Shown one piece after another: positions 49,501 through 61,730 of a stretch of 64,000 nt of DNA. Origin of the DNA: Phyto melanocephala (taxonomy: Eukaryota > Arthropoda > Insecta > Diptera > Rhinophoridae); the NCBI GenBank assembly GCA_941918925.1, contig OW799233.1:125326833-125390832 (forward strand). The letters run 5' to 3'. Under the pieces are notes generated by a model. It was not told the origin of the DNA and did no database searches. It saw only the letters and a list, made by a program, of their open reading frames with translations. The translations under genes and the position numbers were made by a program. Numbering within the stretch: the stretch's first letter is position 1; each line of letters begins with the position of its first letter.

Positions 49501-52500
49501 CACATTAAAATTTTTTAAAACGACTAATTTTGTAGTACAATAAAAGATATTTGTTAAAACTATGTCGCATTATATTTACATACGTATGTATGTGTGTATT
49601 GAACAAATTAAACCACTCCTTCCTAATAAAAGTAATTGCTTAAAACAATTAATATTTATTTTTATATATTTTTTAGATTTATTTTTTTTATTTAATTTTT
49701 TCAGTAATTAATTTTTTTGTTTATATAAAATTTATATTATAAACATATGTACATATTGTGTACATATCGATGTTAAGAGTTCACTTAATTTCTTTAAAAA
49801 AAAGTTTAAAGTTTAATAATCAAATTAAGTATACAATTATTTAACAGATGTTTTTCTTTCTTGGCCCATTTCTTATGCAATTTGGTTGTGTGTTTCTCTA
49901 AAACAGAAAGGCAAGTGCTTCTAATTAGTCTTAATTAATATCGTTTCTTTGTATAATTTACAAAACAATAAAATACCCAACAGTTTTCGACGGCAGTCAG
50001 TATTAATGATTGATTTCTTATATGCCACTAATAATTTTATATCATCGTTTGGCACACATGTGAACTTTGTTTGCATTTCCTGAATAAGCTGGAGTGTAGT
50101 CAGTTTAAATATTGTTAATTTTTGTTGATTTTCACTAATTGATGCCAAATTGTGTTATTTTAAACGTTCTTTAATAGGTGTCAACATTTTGTAAATATCA
50201 CGCATTAATTTGATAATTTTTATATATTTTTAAAAAATTTTTAATAATATTTTGCAACAAATATTTATTATCTTTTAAATAATATTCTGTTCATATAAAA
50301 GAAACAAAAAACACTTTTAACGTCTGTGATACTTTATTATTTTTGCTCTTTGCTAGGATGTTCTTATATCGGATTTTTATTTGAAATTGTAGTTTTTCTA
50401 ATTATTTTTCACACGATTTTTAAAATTTGAAAGAGTTTGAAAAGTCATATTGCAAGCGCTCAGTTTCAACAACAACGTTTTTTGACTTAAAAAATACTAA
50501 CAAAGTCCATATGTAAAAGTCATATAACAAATCTTTATAAAGAGCATGTTTTTTTTTTTGATCTAATAAAGCACCTGACTTCAGCAATATTTGGCAAAAT
50601 AAAACTACACATTTATGTCGCTTGCAGAAGGCTAATCTTCCAGGAAGGCATTGCTATAAAAGTTACTTTGATGATAACAAAATTTGGCGATCAGTTTACA
50701 CTTAAAAAAATTATAAAACATGGTTATAATACAATTGAAATAAATAAAATATAATAATAAGGTGTGTGCGTATGAAAGTAAAAATTATAAACAATCAGTT
50801 AAATTAAAATTTTGACAGACATACATACATACGTAATTATATGTGGATCGCAAAAGTGACAAGTCATATGTAAAAAAGAATAGAATTTGATAAAAGCGAA
50901 TATAAAAATTTATCTTAATTGGCCACAGTCACACCAGAACTGTAGAGATCTCTACATACTTATGTATATTGTTTTTGTTGTTTTTGTTATTTTTGTTGCA
51001 TAGCAAATGACTTGAACGAGTTCATCTTTAAAAATAAAACATCGACAACGTGTGCGCGATTTTGTTTTTATATTTTCTTTAGTTTTTGCCTAATTTTTAG
51101 TTTCTTTTTCGGAGAAACAACAATGAATATAAATAAATTAAAAAAAAAAAAAAAAATAGTTAAATAGCTGCAAAAAACACATACTTTTTATATTATTATA
51201 AATAAATATTTTTATTAAACAAAAACAGGAAAATAAATATATGTACATACTGACAATAATAAAAACAAAATGAAAGTATGTATAACTACTTACATACATA
51301 CATTGGCGTTACTAGACCATTTTAGGGGGTACAATGCCCCCCAAAAATGTTTTTCACGCTCTAACCATTACACCAGTACACTATTATAATTTTAGACTAA
51401 TATTATTAAAATTTTTGTTTAAATAACAAAGTACTTTTCAATTTTGCGTAAGGCGAAACAGTGAGTTTGTTACAGGCTAGTTGTAAATAAAACAGAAAGT
51501 ATAAAAGAAACGATAGAAGGATATATGACAAATATGTGTAAAACAAAATATGGAAAAATGCTATCGCGAAAAACATTAATGTTTATGACGAACTAAGCAA
51601 ACATGGACAGTAGGGGGTACAACCAAAATAAGGTCCTATCAATACGCTGTAGCCAATGTTGTGCTGAAACCGAAAAATGTTTCCTCAGGTCATTTGGGAA
51701 CAAAAACGTTCCGCGTCGAAGCCGATTTCTGAAAGCCCTTTAAGATTTTTTTTTTATTTTTTAAAAATTTTTTATTTTATAATTATTTAACTATTTGCAT
51801 TTCTTAATGTAATTATATGATTATAATCAAAATCACAATCTAAAAATTATCTTTGTTAAGTGAAATTACCTAATTTTTTAGAACTTACTGATCCCAAACT
51901 TAATTGCATTTGACGCGGAACCTTTTTTAACGATATCGAAAATCTAAAGATGCAGTTCTTATTGTTTTTTTATGCACTACATGGTATGGATAGAGCCATT
52001 TTGATATTTTCAAAAATTGTAAAAAAGTTGTATCCCTAATGCACAGGTATTTTCACGTTTCCTACAGACTCGTTTTGGTCGTTTATGCTTAACAAAAAAA
52101 TAAAATCACGAAGTGAAATATTCGGAAATAAAACGTTATTAAAAACCATCACAATTGCCCCACATCTTTCTGAGATATGAGCAAATAAACAAGACTGATT
52201 CTGTTTTTTTCGCATATTTTTACCACAAAAATGAAAAATGTGTAGCCGGCGGATAATTTATGGACATATTTTTTAAATATATGTACATATTTTAATAAAA
52301 ATATGCATCTAGGGCTATTTGTAAAATAGAAATTAACAAATCGGTCTTTAACCGGTGGAAAATATTTATTTTCTTCAAATATATCAGGTTCTTTAAGCTC
52401 CTAATTAGTTTTTGGACAAGCTTGCGACAACAAATTAAAACCCCTAGTCTCGAAAATTATTTCTGAGAGAAACTTATAGATTGTTTTGAAATTGAATGAG

Positions 52501-55028
52501 GTATAAGCACTAAGATACAATTATTTTGTATTTTTTCTTAACTGACAAACAAAAATCAATTTTTTCAGTTTCTTCTGCATGACGGAATAGGGTGTTATAA
52601 GATTCAGCATGACCGAATATACCATTATTACTTAGTGAGGTTGTTATTAGGTTTGTGTGTATTTACACACAATAAGCCACAAATCCAAAATTATTTAATA
52701 ATTGAACCACTCTTATGAGGGTATACTCATACAGGTAAGTAGGTGGCGGTGCCAGCCGAGCTGATTATTTTTTTGTGTGACAATGTTTGTCAAACTCTAT
52801 ACATATATAAAAAAGAGATTTCAGTGCCAGGAATTGTCAATTCTATATAAATATAAATAAAGAGAGAAATTATGCTCTCCTTAACGCTATTACCCTATGT
52901 AATTACACCATGACTTTTATACTAAATATATGTGACCTTGTCCGAGAAAATGTACCTAGTGTGTGAAAATGAAGTTTTGAGAAAAACGCATTTAAAGTTT
53001 CATAACGTATTATCACTGTGAACACACCTTCAGTTGGGAGATGGGATTTGGTTTGGTATAGTTATGATTGGTTGCCGACTTTGGTGACGTCATGCTTTTG
53101 TGGTGACGTATATTTTTCGCTTTTAATGTGACAATACCTTTGCTATTGTTGCTGCTCTGTTTGTTATGATCTCGATACTTGATTCTTAAGCTGTAACCAT
53201 TGTATGGGGTAAATAAATTTTTATAAGAAATTTAACTCATTTTATCTTATTCTACACCCTATAAGGTACCAGAATTCACTCTTAAATCCAATCACGTTTT
53301 TCGACACACTAGTTCGCTTTTCTCGGAGAAGGTCACATATATCAAGGCATATTTGTTCATCAGGTAGTCTTGATTTATCAGCTGTTTATTTTTTTGTTAC
53401 ACTTACTTTTTTTTCCTTCAGCTGCCACAGTTCATCGAAAAAAATTTCATTTACTTCAAACTTGATGCATATATAAAAAATATAAACAAAAAAATTCTCT
53501 CCCAAATTCGATTACCTGATGAACAAATATTCCATTATATATTATAATAATCTTAATTGTAATTTAAATCTAAGTAATCAAAATAATTCGAATTGTTTTT
53601 CCACCGACTAACAAAAAACTACCGAAACTTTTTGTTCGATAGTCGTAATTCGTTATATTATTGTTTCGTAAGTTTTACAACAATAAAACGTATAAGAAAT
53701 TTACCAAATAACAACTACAGAATGCGTTGTGTGCTTTACTATTATTAATTTAGTTAAAATATAAACAATAGAAACAAAAATGTATAAACAAATTATACCT
53801 GTTGCATAAATAGCTCATTAGCAAGGAAATTGGCAATTTCACAGGCATCCATATTAAGTTTATCACAATTATTACTACTGTTCGATTGATCTGTATTTGA
53901 GTTAATACTGGTAGCATCAGCAACAGTTGTAGCAGCTGTAGTAGTAGTAGCTAAAGCATTATTTGAACAACTTGTAATGGTAGAAGAAGTGTTGGAAGTA
54001 GAGGCAGCTGTCGACGGCACAGCGGGCGTGGTTAAATTACAATTATTACTATTGTTACTGGTATTATGCATCTGTAAATGTTGTTGTTGTTGCTGTTTTA
54101 ATTGTTGCTGTAAAAGTTGAAATTGTTGTTGCTGTTGATTACTTTGATAATTGTTGTAATTTAGTTGCTGTTGTTGTTGCTGCATATTATAATTATGATT
54201 GTTATTGTGTTGTTGTTGTAGTTGTTGCTGATGCTGTTGGCTTATGGGAAAATTAAATAAATTTTCACGTTGATTATTATAAAAATGATTTGTTATAAAA
54301 TTACAGCCACCTGTTGTTGGTGCTGAATGACACAAGGAGGACTCATTATTCGTTGAAGCCGTCGAAGGGCAAGTGTAGGAAGGTATTGTGGCTAATGAAG
54401 CCATTGCGGAGATATTTAGAGAGTTTGGTCTTTGTGGACGCGAAAGAGCACTATTATTGTGGTTATATTTATTGTTTATGTTGTTATTGTTGTTGTTATT
54501 ATTATTTGGGAAATTGAGATTTTTGTTATTGCTGTTGTTGTTGTTGTTGGCATTGAAATGGAAGTTATAATTAAAAGTATTTGTTTGATTTAAACTTAAC
54601 ATATTGATTTGTGGGGCGGTTGATGTATGTTGATTAAAGTTTTGTTGCAATTGATGATGCTGTTGTTGTTGTTTTTGTTGTTGTATACGTTGCTGTTGAT
54701 GATATGCCAAATAACCGCCAAGCGTAGGAGGTGGTGTTGTTGTTATTAATGGTAGATTTGTTGGTTCACAATTGCTATTATTAAGACTGTTAATGGAGAT
54801 TTGATGTTGTACAGGCTTGCAACCTGATAAATTTGTTTTTGTTGTTGTTAAATTGTAAAAATTATGATTAAAGTTATTAAAACTTTGGTTAGTGGGTGTT
54901 GTTACTACTGCAGTAGTGTTAAATGTGTGTGGATTTTGTAATTGCTGCTGTTGACGATGATTATTCGTAGTTGGTATTTCATAAGGATGATACGCTTGGT
55001 GGTATTGTTTTATATTAAAATTTTTCAT
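43536..55028 (-). CDS. kay: Kayak (Fos), AP-1 bZIP transcription factor, three coding exons
   Basis: Kay dimerises with Jun to form AP-1, controlling dorsal closure, wound repair and JNK responses. Minus-strand exons are 55028-53799 (410 codons), 45205-44794 and 44716-43536; phases close and give about 940 residues. The first exon is poly-Gln/Asn-rich and ends [13 protein letters not shown], joined to [20 protein letters not shown] at the second exon. The third exon carries the basic region and leucine zipper ([19 protein letters not shown] followed by a heptad series, about residues 635-695), a long Ser/Pro/Asn-rich tail and the terminal SKLVSL. The first coding exon starts [19 protein letters not shown] and no 5' splice acceptor is needed. 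Larger than I recall for Drosophila, mainly through Q/N tracts. The 8.6-kb intron 1 holds TIR and DINE-like insertions; alternative first exons are likely but not identified. Confidence 0.95.
45206..46104. repeat. kay intron with a dispersed repeat also at 61915-62070
   Basis: Bases about 45565-45710 and 61915-62070 share GTTAATTTTCATT, TAACAATA, ATTTTAT, TTTCAT, ATTCATACAGG.ATGG in the same order and orientation. The rest is AT-rich. 45958-46052 resembles 28168-28275. Confidence 0.45.
46105..46765 (+). mobile_element. DINE-like subfamily 2 copy in the kay intron
   Basis: Starts with TATACCTATAGCTTTGTCAT and ends ATTCGGCACGAAATATTGCA to TTCTTTCTTGTTA. Contains AAAATGGCAGTATAAAATCC and other subfamily markers in reverse. 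Confidence 0.6.
47039..47162. mobile_element. 124-bp palindromic MITE
   Basis: Ends CGCCTGTGTTCTACATTCCG and, inverted, CGCCTGTGTTCTGCATTCCG pair over about 36 bp. A second inner pair (ATTGCCAT/ATGGCAAT) continues the fold, so nearly the whole element forms one hairpin. Related units lie at 16675-16870 and about 2695-2755. No clear TSD. Confidence 0.7.
47900..49119. mobile_element. DNA transposon with perfect 26-bp TIRs and 8-bp TSD
   Basis: TIR CAAGGCGAATTCAATAAGGT plus GAACTT (47900-47925), repeated perfectly inverted at 49094-49119. Flanked by the exact 8-bp duplication ACAAAATG (47892-47899 and 49120-49127). The 8-bp TSD and CAAGG start suggest hAT; the P superfamily also makes 8-bp TSDs. 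Own length is about 410 bp; a DINE-like copy is nested inside. Non-coding. Confidence 0.9.
48263..49069 (+). mobile_element. DINE-like subfamily 1 copy, nested in the 8-bp-TSD transposon
   Basis: TTTTTATACCCTTCACACAG to CATTCTTACTTGTT with a complete core (CGACCCCATAAAGTATATAT, GTCTGACCGTCTGTCCGTGT) and long T runs at 48690-48950. Best-preserved copy in the window. Confidence 0.8.
49128..49880. other. kay intron; no gene seen
   Basis: AT-rich intronic sequence with TATG-type microsatellite patches. Nothing supportable. Confidence 0.45.
49860..50188 (-). pseudogene. Coding-like degenerate segment in the kay intron
   Basis: Minus strand: [10 protein letters not shown], a stop, then an open stretch (50148-49921) containing [20 protein letters not shown] and [14 protein letters not shown]. 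In another frame [18 protein letters not shown] follows (about 49905-49860). Codon composition is more protein-like than the surroundings, but I do not recognise a family. It may be a decayed gene or retrocopy. Confidence 0.25.
50189..52139. other. kay intron; no gene seen
   Basis: AT-rich. Bases TTCCGCGTCGAA (about 51708) and the near inverse TTTGACGCGGAACC (about 51909) could be ends of a small decayed TIR element; not proven. Confidence 0.4.
52140..52640 (+). mobile_element. DINE-like subfamily 2 fragment
   Basis: Contains TTCTGAGATATGAGCAAATA, CATATTTTTACCACAAAAAT and the end AAGATTCAGCATGACCGAAT. Confidence 0.5.
52926..53342. mobile_element. TIR element in the kay intron, containing a CRE/ATF site
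   Basis: Ends ATATATGTGACCTTGTCCGA and, inverted, ATATATGTGACCTTCTCCGA, with similarity continuing about 50 bp (GAGAAAA, CTAGTGTGTG). Inside at 53085-53092 is TGACGTCA, a perfect CRE/ATF palindrome, with GTGACGTA 20 bp further on. Superfamily unresolved. Confidence 0.6.
53343..53540. repeat. Inverted repeat beside kay exon 1
   Basis: ATATTTGTTCATCAGGTAGT (about 53348) and ATTACCTGATGAACAAATAT (about 53511) are inverted copies with one mismatch, about 140 bp apart. It abuts the TIR element at 52926-53342, so both may be one compound insertion. Confidence 0.55.
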
Positions 55029-58000
55029 AAAGCTTAAATTTTCTTTTAATAAACTTAGAAAACTAAAATAACAACTTTTTTTTTAATTTTTAAAGCTTGA
55101 AATTTGTTTTTTGTTTATTCAAAATAAATAATTAAAAAGGGCGGATAACAGTTTTTCTTTTTTTTTTTTTTTTAATAAATGACTAGTTTAGTGAATAAAT
55201 TTGTTTAATAAATATTTTAAAATTATTTTTTAATATTTTATTAAATATTTAGCGTCTTTTAGTTATTTTTGTTAAATTACATTTGTCTTAAGTTTTGTAC
55301 AAAAATTAATAGCTATTTTTTTTTTTTAATAAATTAATAAAAAAGAAGAAACACAATTATCTCAAAACTTTTCTTGGAAAAGATTTTTTATAATATTTTT
55401 ATAATTTCTTTAAACCTAGAATAAAATAAAACAGTCAAATATTATTAATAAAGTTTAAAAACTAAGTACAGTTCTAGATAAGCTTTTGCAAAACTTTTAA
55501 AAATTATTATATATAAAATTTTTCAAAATTCGTTATATTTTATATAATATGACACGTTTTTTTATATTTCGTTTTGTGTTTTTATATTTGTAACAATTAT
55601 AAATTATTTCAAATGTTCCTTAATAATTTACGTGTTCGTTTAAATCGTGTAAAAGAAAAATTTCGTTTTTATGAAAATCGTTATTGAAACTTCTTTATCA
55701 AATATTTTTGCAGTCTTTTTCAGGTGGTTTTAATATAATCGGTTTGTTCTGATTCGTGAACACTTTTTCTATTTGAAAATGTGATTTTGTTTTAAAACTT
55801 TTCAAAGTTTGGTCAGCTTTGACCAGGAATACAGTTCTCAAAACCCACTTGGTCATAATATATATTTGTTCTTGATAATTTTGTTTGTAAAATAATTTAC
55901 TTTATTATTTGATTTTATATATATTTTTTAATAAAGATTAAACAAGCCTAACAAACAATTGAAAATATCAAACATAAAAAATAAAAACAATTAAAATATA
56001 GTATAACTTTTAAAGATATTTTTTTTTTAATTTAATCTTAAGTTTTAAACTTAAAATTTATTTATGTACATGCTACAAATTTAAAACGCTTATAATAATA
56101 ATTTTTTTAATTAAAAATACAAAATTATTTACACTTAAAAAAATTTTATTTAAAGTTCTTTGGAAACGAAATTTTGCAAATTTTTTCACTTAATAACAAT
56201 TTGTTTAACAATAAATTTTAATTTTTTTTATGAAATTCATACATGTATATCAAAAAGGTATTCACTTAAAAAAAAAAACTGATATGTCAAAACAAATTCG
56301 ATAAATATTAGATATCTGTTGATGCAAAGTAAAATTAATTGTAAAAAGTTACAATTACGAAATACAAAATTCAAAAAAGATTTTATTTTACAGTTACCAA
56401 TAAGATAAGAATATGAAAAAATTAATTAATTGTTTTGTTAACAAATTGTGCTTACTTTTCTCTAATATGTCAAATAAAAAATTTTTTCGATGAAAAAATT
56501 AATTAATATAATGTAAATAAAGTATTCAAATGGTTGTAGCTATTTGGGTGTGAGTATTAGATATGCATATATAATTTTTTTTTTAATTTCCCCTTTTAGG
56601 ATATAATAAAATTTTATACAAAAAGATATTAAAATTCAAGTGCAAAGTTTTGCTTTTCTTTGTTTAATGAGAATTGTTTTTTATTAAATGATGATTATAA
56701 TTTTATTTTTAATAAATTTTTTTTATAAAGCTAATAAGCAAAACTTTATTTTTTAAAAATATATTTATTTTTTGTTATACGAAAATTCTTTTTATATTTT
56801 ATATTTTTTCACGTGTTTTTGTCGTTATTGTTTTGAATATATAAATATATATTTTTAAACGTTTTTTTATGAAGAGTTTACTCTTGTTTCTCTCTTTTGA
56901 AAATGTCGTTGTTTGTTTTTAGAAATATACTCGCGTATGGGCATTATTCTATAAAGGTGTCGTTGGTTTTCGTTACTTTTTATTTATTTTTTTTTTGTGA
57001 TAATTGTAAAACAATTAAATTTGTTATATAATATAGCGTAGTTTAAAATTAATTTTAAATGTGTTTAAATAAAACTCCATTAACAATTTCCAATATCCCA
57101 CGCTGAACCACAATTTATTTTAGATTTACTAATGGCTCTCTTGCTCTCTTTGTATTTGCTCTTTTTTTAAATTCGTAATTATGATCAAAGGTTATGGTGG
57201 AAACTTGGTAATGTTTCTTTTTTAATCGTTATTAAATCGTTGTAAAATTGCAAATATATTATTGTTTTGTTTTCTTCAAATTTAAAACATATGCACCACC
57301 GCCTGCAAATATTAAATTCAAAGACGGGTATTTCTATTGCACGATTTCAGATAATTTTTTTTTTATAAAAAATGTTTTTTCGTTTTCGTAATTTTTTATA
57401 TTTCGCTGAAAAAAATTATGTTTTCCAACACCCGTTAAATATTACCGCAGTGGCTCGTTACTCGTTTGTGACTAAATCTCACTCACAAGAAAATTTTTTC
57501 TTCAAGTTTGAGAATTTGTATATTTTTTTCTTTAAATTTTGTGCAAAATTTTAAATTCAAAATATATCTACATGATCATTTACTAGTAGTCGCAGTAGAA
57601 ACACCAAAATCTTTTTTTTTATCATAGCCTTAGTAGTCGTTGTTGTGGCACTCGTCCACACACAAGATTCTGTATTTGGTTATTTTTGTTATAATTAAAA
57701 CATTTTGTTTAAAGAGAACATTTTTTTTCAAATTAATTTAATGAAACAGAAAAATAGTCGAAGAAAAAGGCTTGCTGCTGCCCACACATTTTTAAGAAGA
57801 AAATAAACACACTTCTATGAAAAATTTAAATTAATAGAATTATAATTCTATTAAATTAATTATAAATTTACTATCGCATAAACGGAAAATCTACCATTTG
57901 TTCTTATTAAACTCTCCAAATTTTATCTCACACAGTGTTGCCAATTTCTGTGGAACAAAATAAAATGTCTTAGATAATTGGTAAAAATTATTGCTTAAAT

Positions 58001-58120
58001 TATTAAATTGTTTTATATTTTATAAAACTTTAAAATAGTACAATTATTTGTTTTCTTTTTATTTTGGAAAGAAAAAATCCCAAACTTATAAATAGTTTTG
58101 AATCAAACAAAAAAATTAAA
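55029..58120. other. kay upstream region; no gene seen
   Basis: Three kilobases of very AT-rich sequence that should contain the kay 5' UTR and promoter. No exon, element or structured repeat that I can defend. Confidence 0.45.
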
Positions 58121-58124
58121 AAAA

Positions 58125-58489
58125 ATATATATATATTATACCAACAACTGGGTCGACCGATTTCAACTAAATTTTCAGGGGATGGTCTGTAGATGGCTTA
58201 TGTTAAGTTTCCACGACATCGGCCTTGTGATTCTAGTGATGATATGCCATTTGAATTTTCCTATATATTCCCATACAAATATCAATAAAATGTTCTTCAT
58301 TTTCCATATTATGACTTTTTATTGTCACTTGAAAAGTTACCAAAACATGTATTGTAAGATCTTATGTGCACAATGATTTTCGGTCTTTCTAATCAGAACT
58401 GGTAAGGCGGAGAAGGGTGAGTGATGTAATAAATATAATGCAAACAATTCGTTTAGTCCTGAAGGGCAGAGCGGTCCGCGTTCTGCTAG
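58125..58489 (+). mobile_element. Possible Helitron-like element
   Basis: Starts TATATATATATTATACCAAC and includes GGGTCGACCGATTTCAAC; ends GCGGTCCGCGTTCTGCTAG|T with a short GC-rich palindrome just before. The 3' end fits a Helitron; the 5' end lacks a clear TC. Confidence 0.45.
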
Positions 58490-58714
58490 TTTCTTATAAC
58501 ATTAATACTAATTACGTTAAGCTTAGGGTGGTAAAATTAAAGTTACTTCCTTTTCTACTTAATATATAAAGAAACTGATTAATAATAGTTTTTAAAATAA
58601 AAAGCAATGTTAATTGGAGGAAATAATTTTCCGAAAATCTTTATTTATATACAAATTTAAAATAAAAGTCTATTTTTTATATATTTTAAAAGAAACATGT
58701 AATAGTTATTTATC

Positions 58715-60460
58715 CGGCCGTGCCGAATCTGATAACACCCTTAACCTTAATATTGACACATCGTAGCGTAGCCTTGATTTCAGATTTAACGTTATACGTC
58801 ATTTGGCTTTATTATTTCTTATGCTATCTTTAACTTTATTAGTCAAGCCGTTTCATGTGATTTCATCAATATGATGGTGTTAAAAAAATTTTCGCCTTTT
58901 TTTTATGACGTCATCTTGGATTTTACACTTTTTCATAGTTTACTGTATTCTACTGATCAATTCCTTTAATTTAATACTAATATTGTGGGGGCTAAAGGCT
59001 ACAAAGCCGAAATTACTATATTTGACACAAATATCCGTCATCTTATTTAGGACGCCATCTTGGTTTTTAACATTTTCATAGTTTACTGGTTAAGCCCTTT
59101 CATTGGATACCAATATTAAGAAGGTTGAAGGGTACAAAGCTATAATTACTATTTTTGACCAATATATCCGCAATTTTAATTAGGACGCCATCTTAAATTT
59201 GAACTTTTTCATACTTTACTACATTCTACTTTCATTTGATACCAACAATAAGGGGGTTGAAGAGGGTACATTTTTAAATACTAGAATTGACCTATATATA
59301 AATTGGTAATGGTGACCATCATGGATTTCAAACTAGCGGACCCGACGAACTTCGCCTCGCCTAAAATGACACACGTCAGATTGCGCAAAGTCTAAGCAAA
59401 CGTATAACGCCATCTATCAGAATTTGGCTGAGAACTTTCTATTTTTTCATTTGAAAAGCCATTAAGAAATAATTTCATACAAAATTTAATACAAAAACTT
59501 GAATTTCAATTTTTGTAATTTTCCGATTTTTTTGGAGGGATTTTCTTCCGTAAAAACCTTCTTCTCAAAAATACGAACAACTGACAAAAAATGTTACAGA
59601 AATCGGCCCAGCCGTTCTCATTTTATGAATCACTATACATTTTTTACATCATTTCTATATATATATAGATTGAAATTTTGCTAGTCAAGCCCTTTCATTT
59701 GATACCTATGTATATTGTCCCTCTCCGTTATAGAAGCTGAATAAAATTTTATTTTGTAAATTTGAGAACAAACACCAAAGCCGTTGTATTTTCAAACCCA
59801 TTTCTTAGTTTTTTTATATATAAGTTTCTAGACTACGACTTGTAGTTTAGTGTCTCTATTCTGTCTAAAAATTATTTAGGAGCTTGAGAAACATATGTAT
59901 ATTTAAAAAAATATACGTTAAAAAAAATTTTTGCCTTTAACATTGCCGATTGCTGGTCGATTTGTCTAAAATTTTTAAGTTTAAAATTTAAAGTCTAGAG
60001 GCATATTATATATAATAATAGTAACAAACTTATCAATAAGTTATCTCAGGGATGAAAACTTGATTTTTGTGATAAAAATATGAGAAAAACCCGAAGCAGA
60101 CCTGTTTTTTGCTCAGAATATTTAGAACGTTTATGCTGGATTTCAATAGCGATAAATTTCCGGATAATTCCAAAAGATTGATATCCAATAGAAATCTATA
60201 CAACATTTTGGGAATTTTAAGAGTTGATCTCAACCAACAAACGGACAGATTGACAGACAGACATTGCTCAATCGACTCATAAGCTTTTAAAAAATATATA
60301 ATTTATGGCGTAGATCAGAAAATAATAATGTAGAAATTACAAATGGATTGAGAAAGCAATAAATACCGTTAGCACAACAGGTGAGGGGTATACAAACTAC
60401 TATGAGCAAAGGTGAACGCAACTAAATTATATAGCCCAGTATTGCATGTTTTCTTTTCGA
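58715..60460 (-). mobile_element. DINE-like subfamily 2, long copy hosting a Helitron
   Basis: Begins CCGGCCGTGCCGAATCTGAT, has four degenerate internal units ('AAGCCCTTTCATT..ATACCAATATT..GGGGGTTGAAG', 'GACGCCATCTTGG', 'CATAGTTTACTG') and near 60235 ACAAACGGACAGATTGACAG. Interrupted by Helitron-like copy E. Confidence 0.65.
59333..59669 (-). mobile_element. Helitron-like element, copy E
   Basis: Plus strand A|CTAGCGGACCCGACGAACTT to TTCTATATATATATAGA|T. Shares the GGCCCAGCCGTTCTCATT block and ends with the others but has a different middle (AACGCCATCTATCAG). Confidence 0.75.
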
Positions 60461-61419
60461 CCGAAACTGTTTGTGTAAAAATGTTTAATTTTAATAAAAT
60501 TAAATCTTGATTTCGGCAACACTGATTTCATTTCAAAGTGCTCTCATTTACACACTTGTGCGTTTTTTTATAGCAAAAATAATTTTGTTTTTGTTGAATG
60601 ATCTCTGACCGCTTTTTTTTTTTGTTTTGCTTTTGCGAAATTTCTGTATTTTCATAATAACCCTACAAATGTTTGATAAAACTTTTTGTTTCTTAGTTGC
60701 AATGAGAAAAAATTTTAAATAAATTTTACTGTGGCAATAAAGAAAAACTGCTGATGTCTGTTTTTATAATTTTTTAGGAACTTACTTTAAAATGTTTGAG
60801 TTTCTTTTTATAAATTGATTTCTTTTAAAATAAATACTTTTATATAAATTCTGCGCTGTATAAATTTAAGATCATATTGGTTTTCATATATTAAATTAAG
60901 CTTGAAGTTGTTATTGTTGTTCGTTAAAAAAATTTAGGCAATAAATTTTAATGCTATAACTTCCTGTAAAGTTGTCCAAAATAGTTGAACTCTCGCCTGA
61001 GGGTAGTTTTATTTAAATTTCGAGTTATTATCTCAATTGTAGCTTATGCCAACTTAAGCAGTTATTCCCTTTTGCCACAGATTTAATTACATACAAAATG
61101 GTGTAAATCTTGAATTAGTTGAATCATTTACAGACCAACCAAAACAAGAGCGGCAGGCTTTGAGTATTATATCTCACTAAATAGAAATAAAATCCATAAA
61201 TAAACCAGAAAGTAGCTAAAATGGCATTACTTTCTAACAATTACGAAAGTAAAAAAAACAACAACAGTTGTACTGATGCCAACTTCCATACATAACGCCT
61301 AGTCAAAATTCCATTTTCCAATTGTAAAGTGTTGCCGCCGCGGTATTTCGGTTTGTTTCATACAAATTGAATGAAAAGGAGAAATTTTGACAGCCAAAAA
61401 ACACTTGCCGCCCTTGTTT
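60461..61419. other. No gene seen
   Basis: AT-rich intergenic sequence without a supported feature. Confidence 0.45.
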
Positions 61420-61730
61420 AGGTTTGGCTGTTAATGACCTTGGAGTTTTTCTAGATAAGAAATTGGATTTTCGTACACATATTACAATAACAGCCAATTA
61501 AGCAATTGTTGTACTGGAATTCAACAAACGTTGGTCTAAGGAATTCTTACACCCATATATAACTAAGCAGTAAGGCCTATATTGGAAATTTGTATAAACG
61601 CTATTGGATTTGTGCAAGTAAAGTTTTTGATTTTCTGTCTTCGAGATCTTGGTTGGACACCTAATCAGAGGCATCCCTCTTATGAAAGACAAGACTTTCA
61701 TTTATTAAATGGGAATATCTCTTCAGAACT
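61420..61730 (+). pseudogene. Jockey-clade LINE reverse transcriptase remnant
   Basis: Plus strand reads LAVNDLGVFLDKKLDFRTHI, then NKRWSKEFLHPYITKQ and, after a stop, SSRSWLDT and TRLSFI. The LGVxLDxKLxFxxHI motif and following R-W-x-K-E-F-x-D/H-P-Y block sit after the palm domain in Jockey-type RTs. Short and broken. Confidence 0.65.

Noticed and set aside
54314..54570. Plus-strand leucine-rich reading frames
   Set aside because: Antisense shadows of the kay poly-Gln/Asn exon.
43536..55028. A second gene nested in the kay intron, such as the PP2C gene fig known in Drosophila
   Set aside because: No PP2C motif or open frame of adequate length on either strand of the intron.
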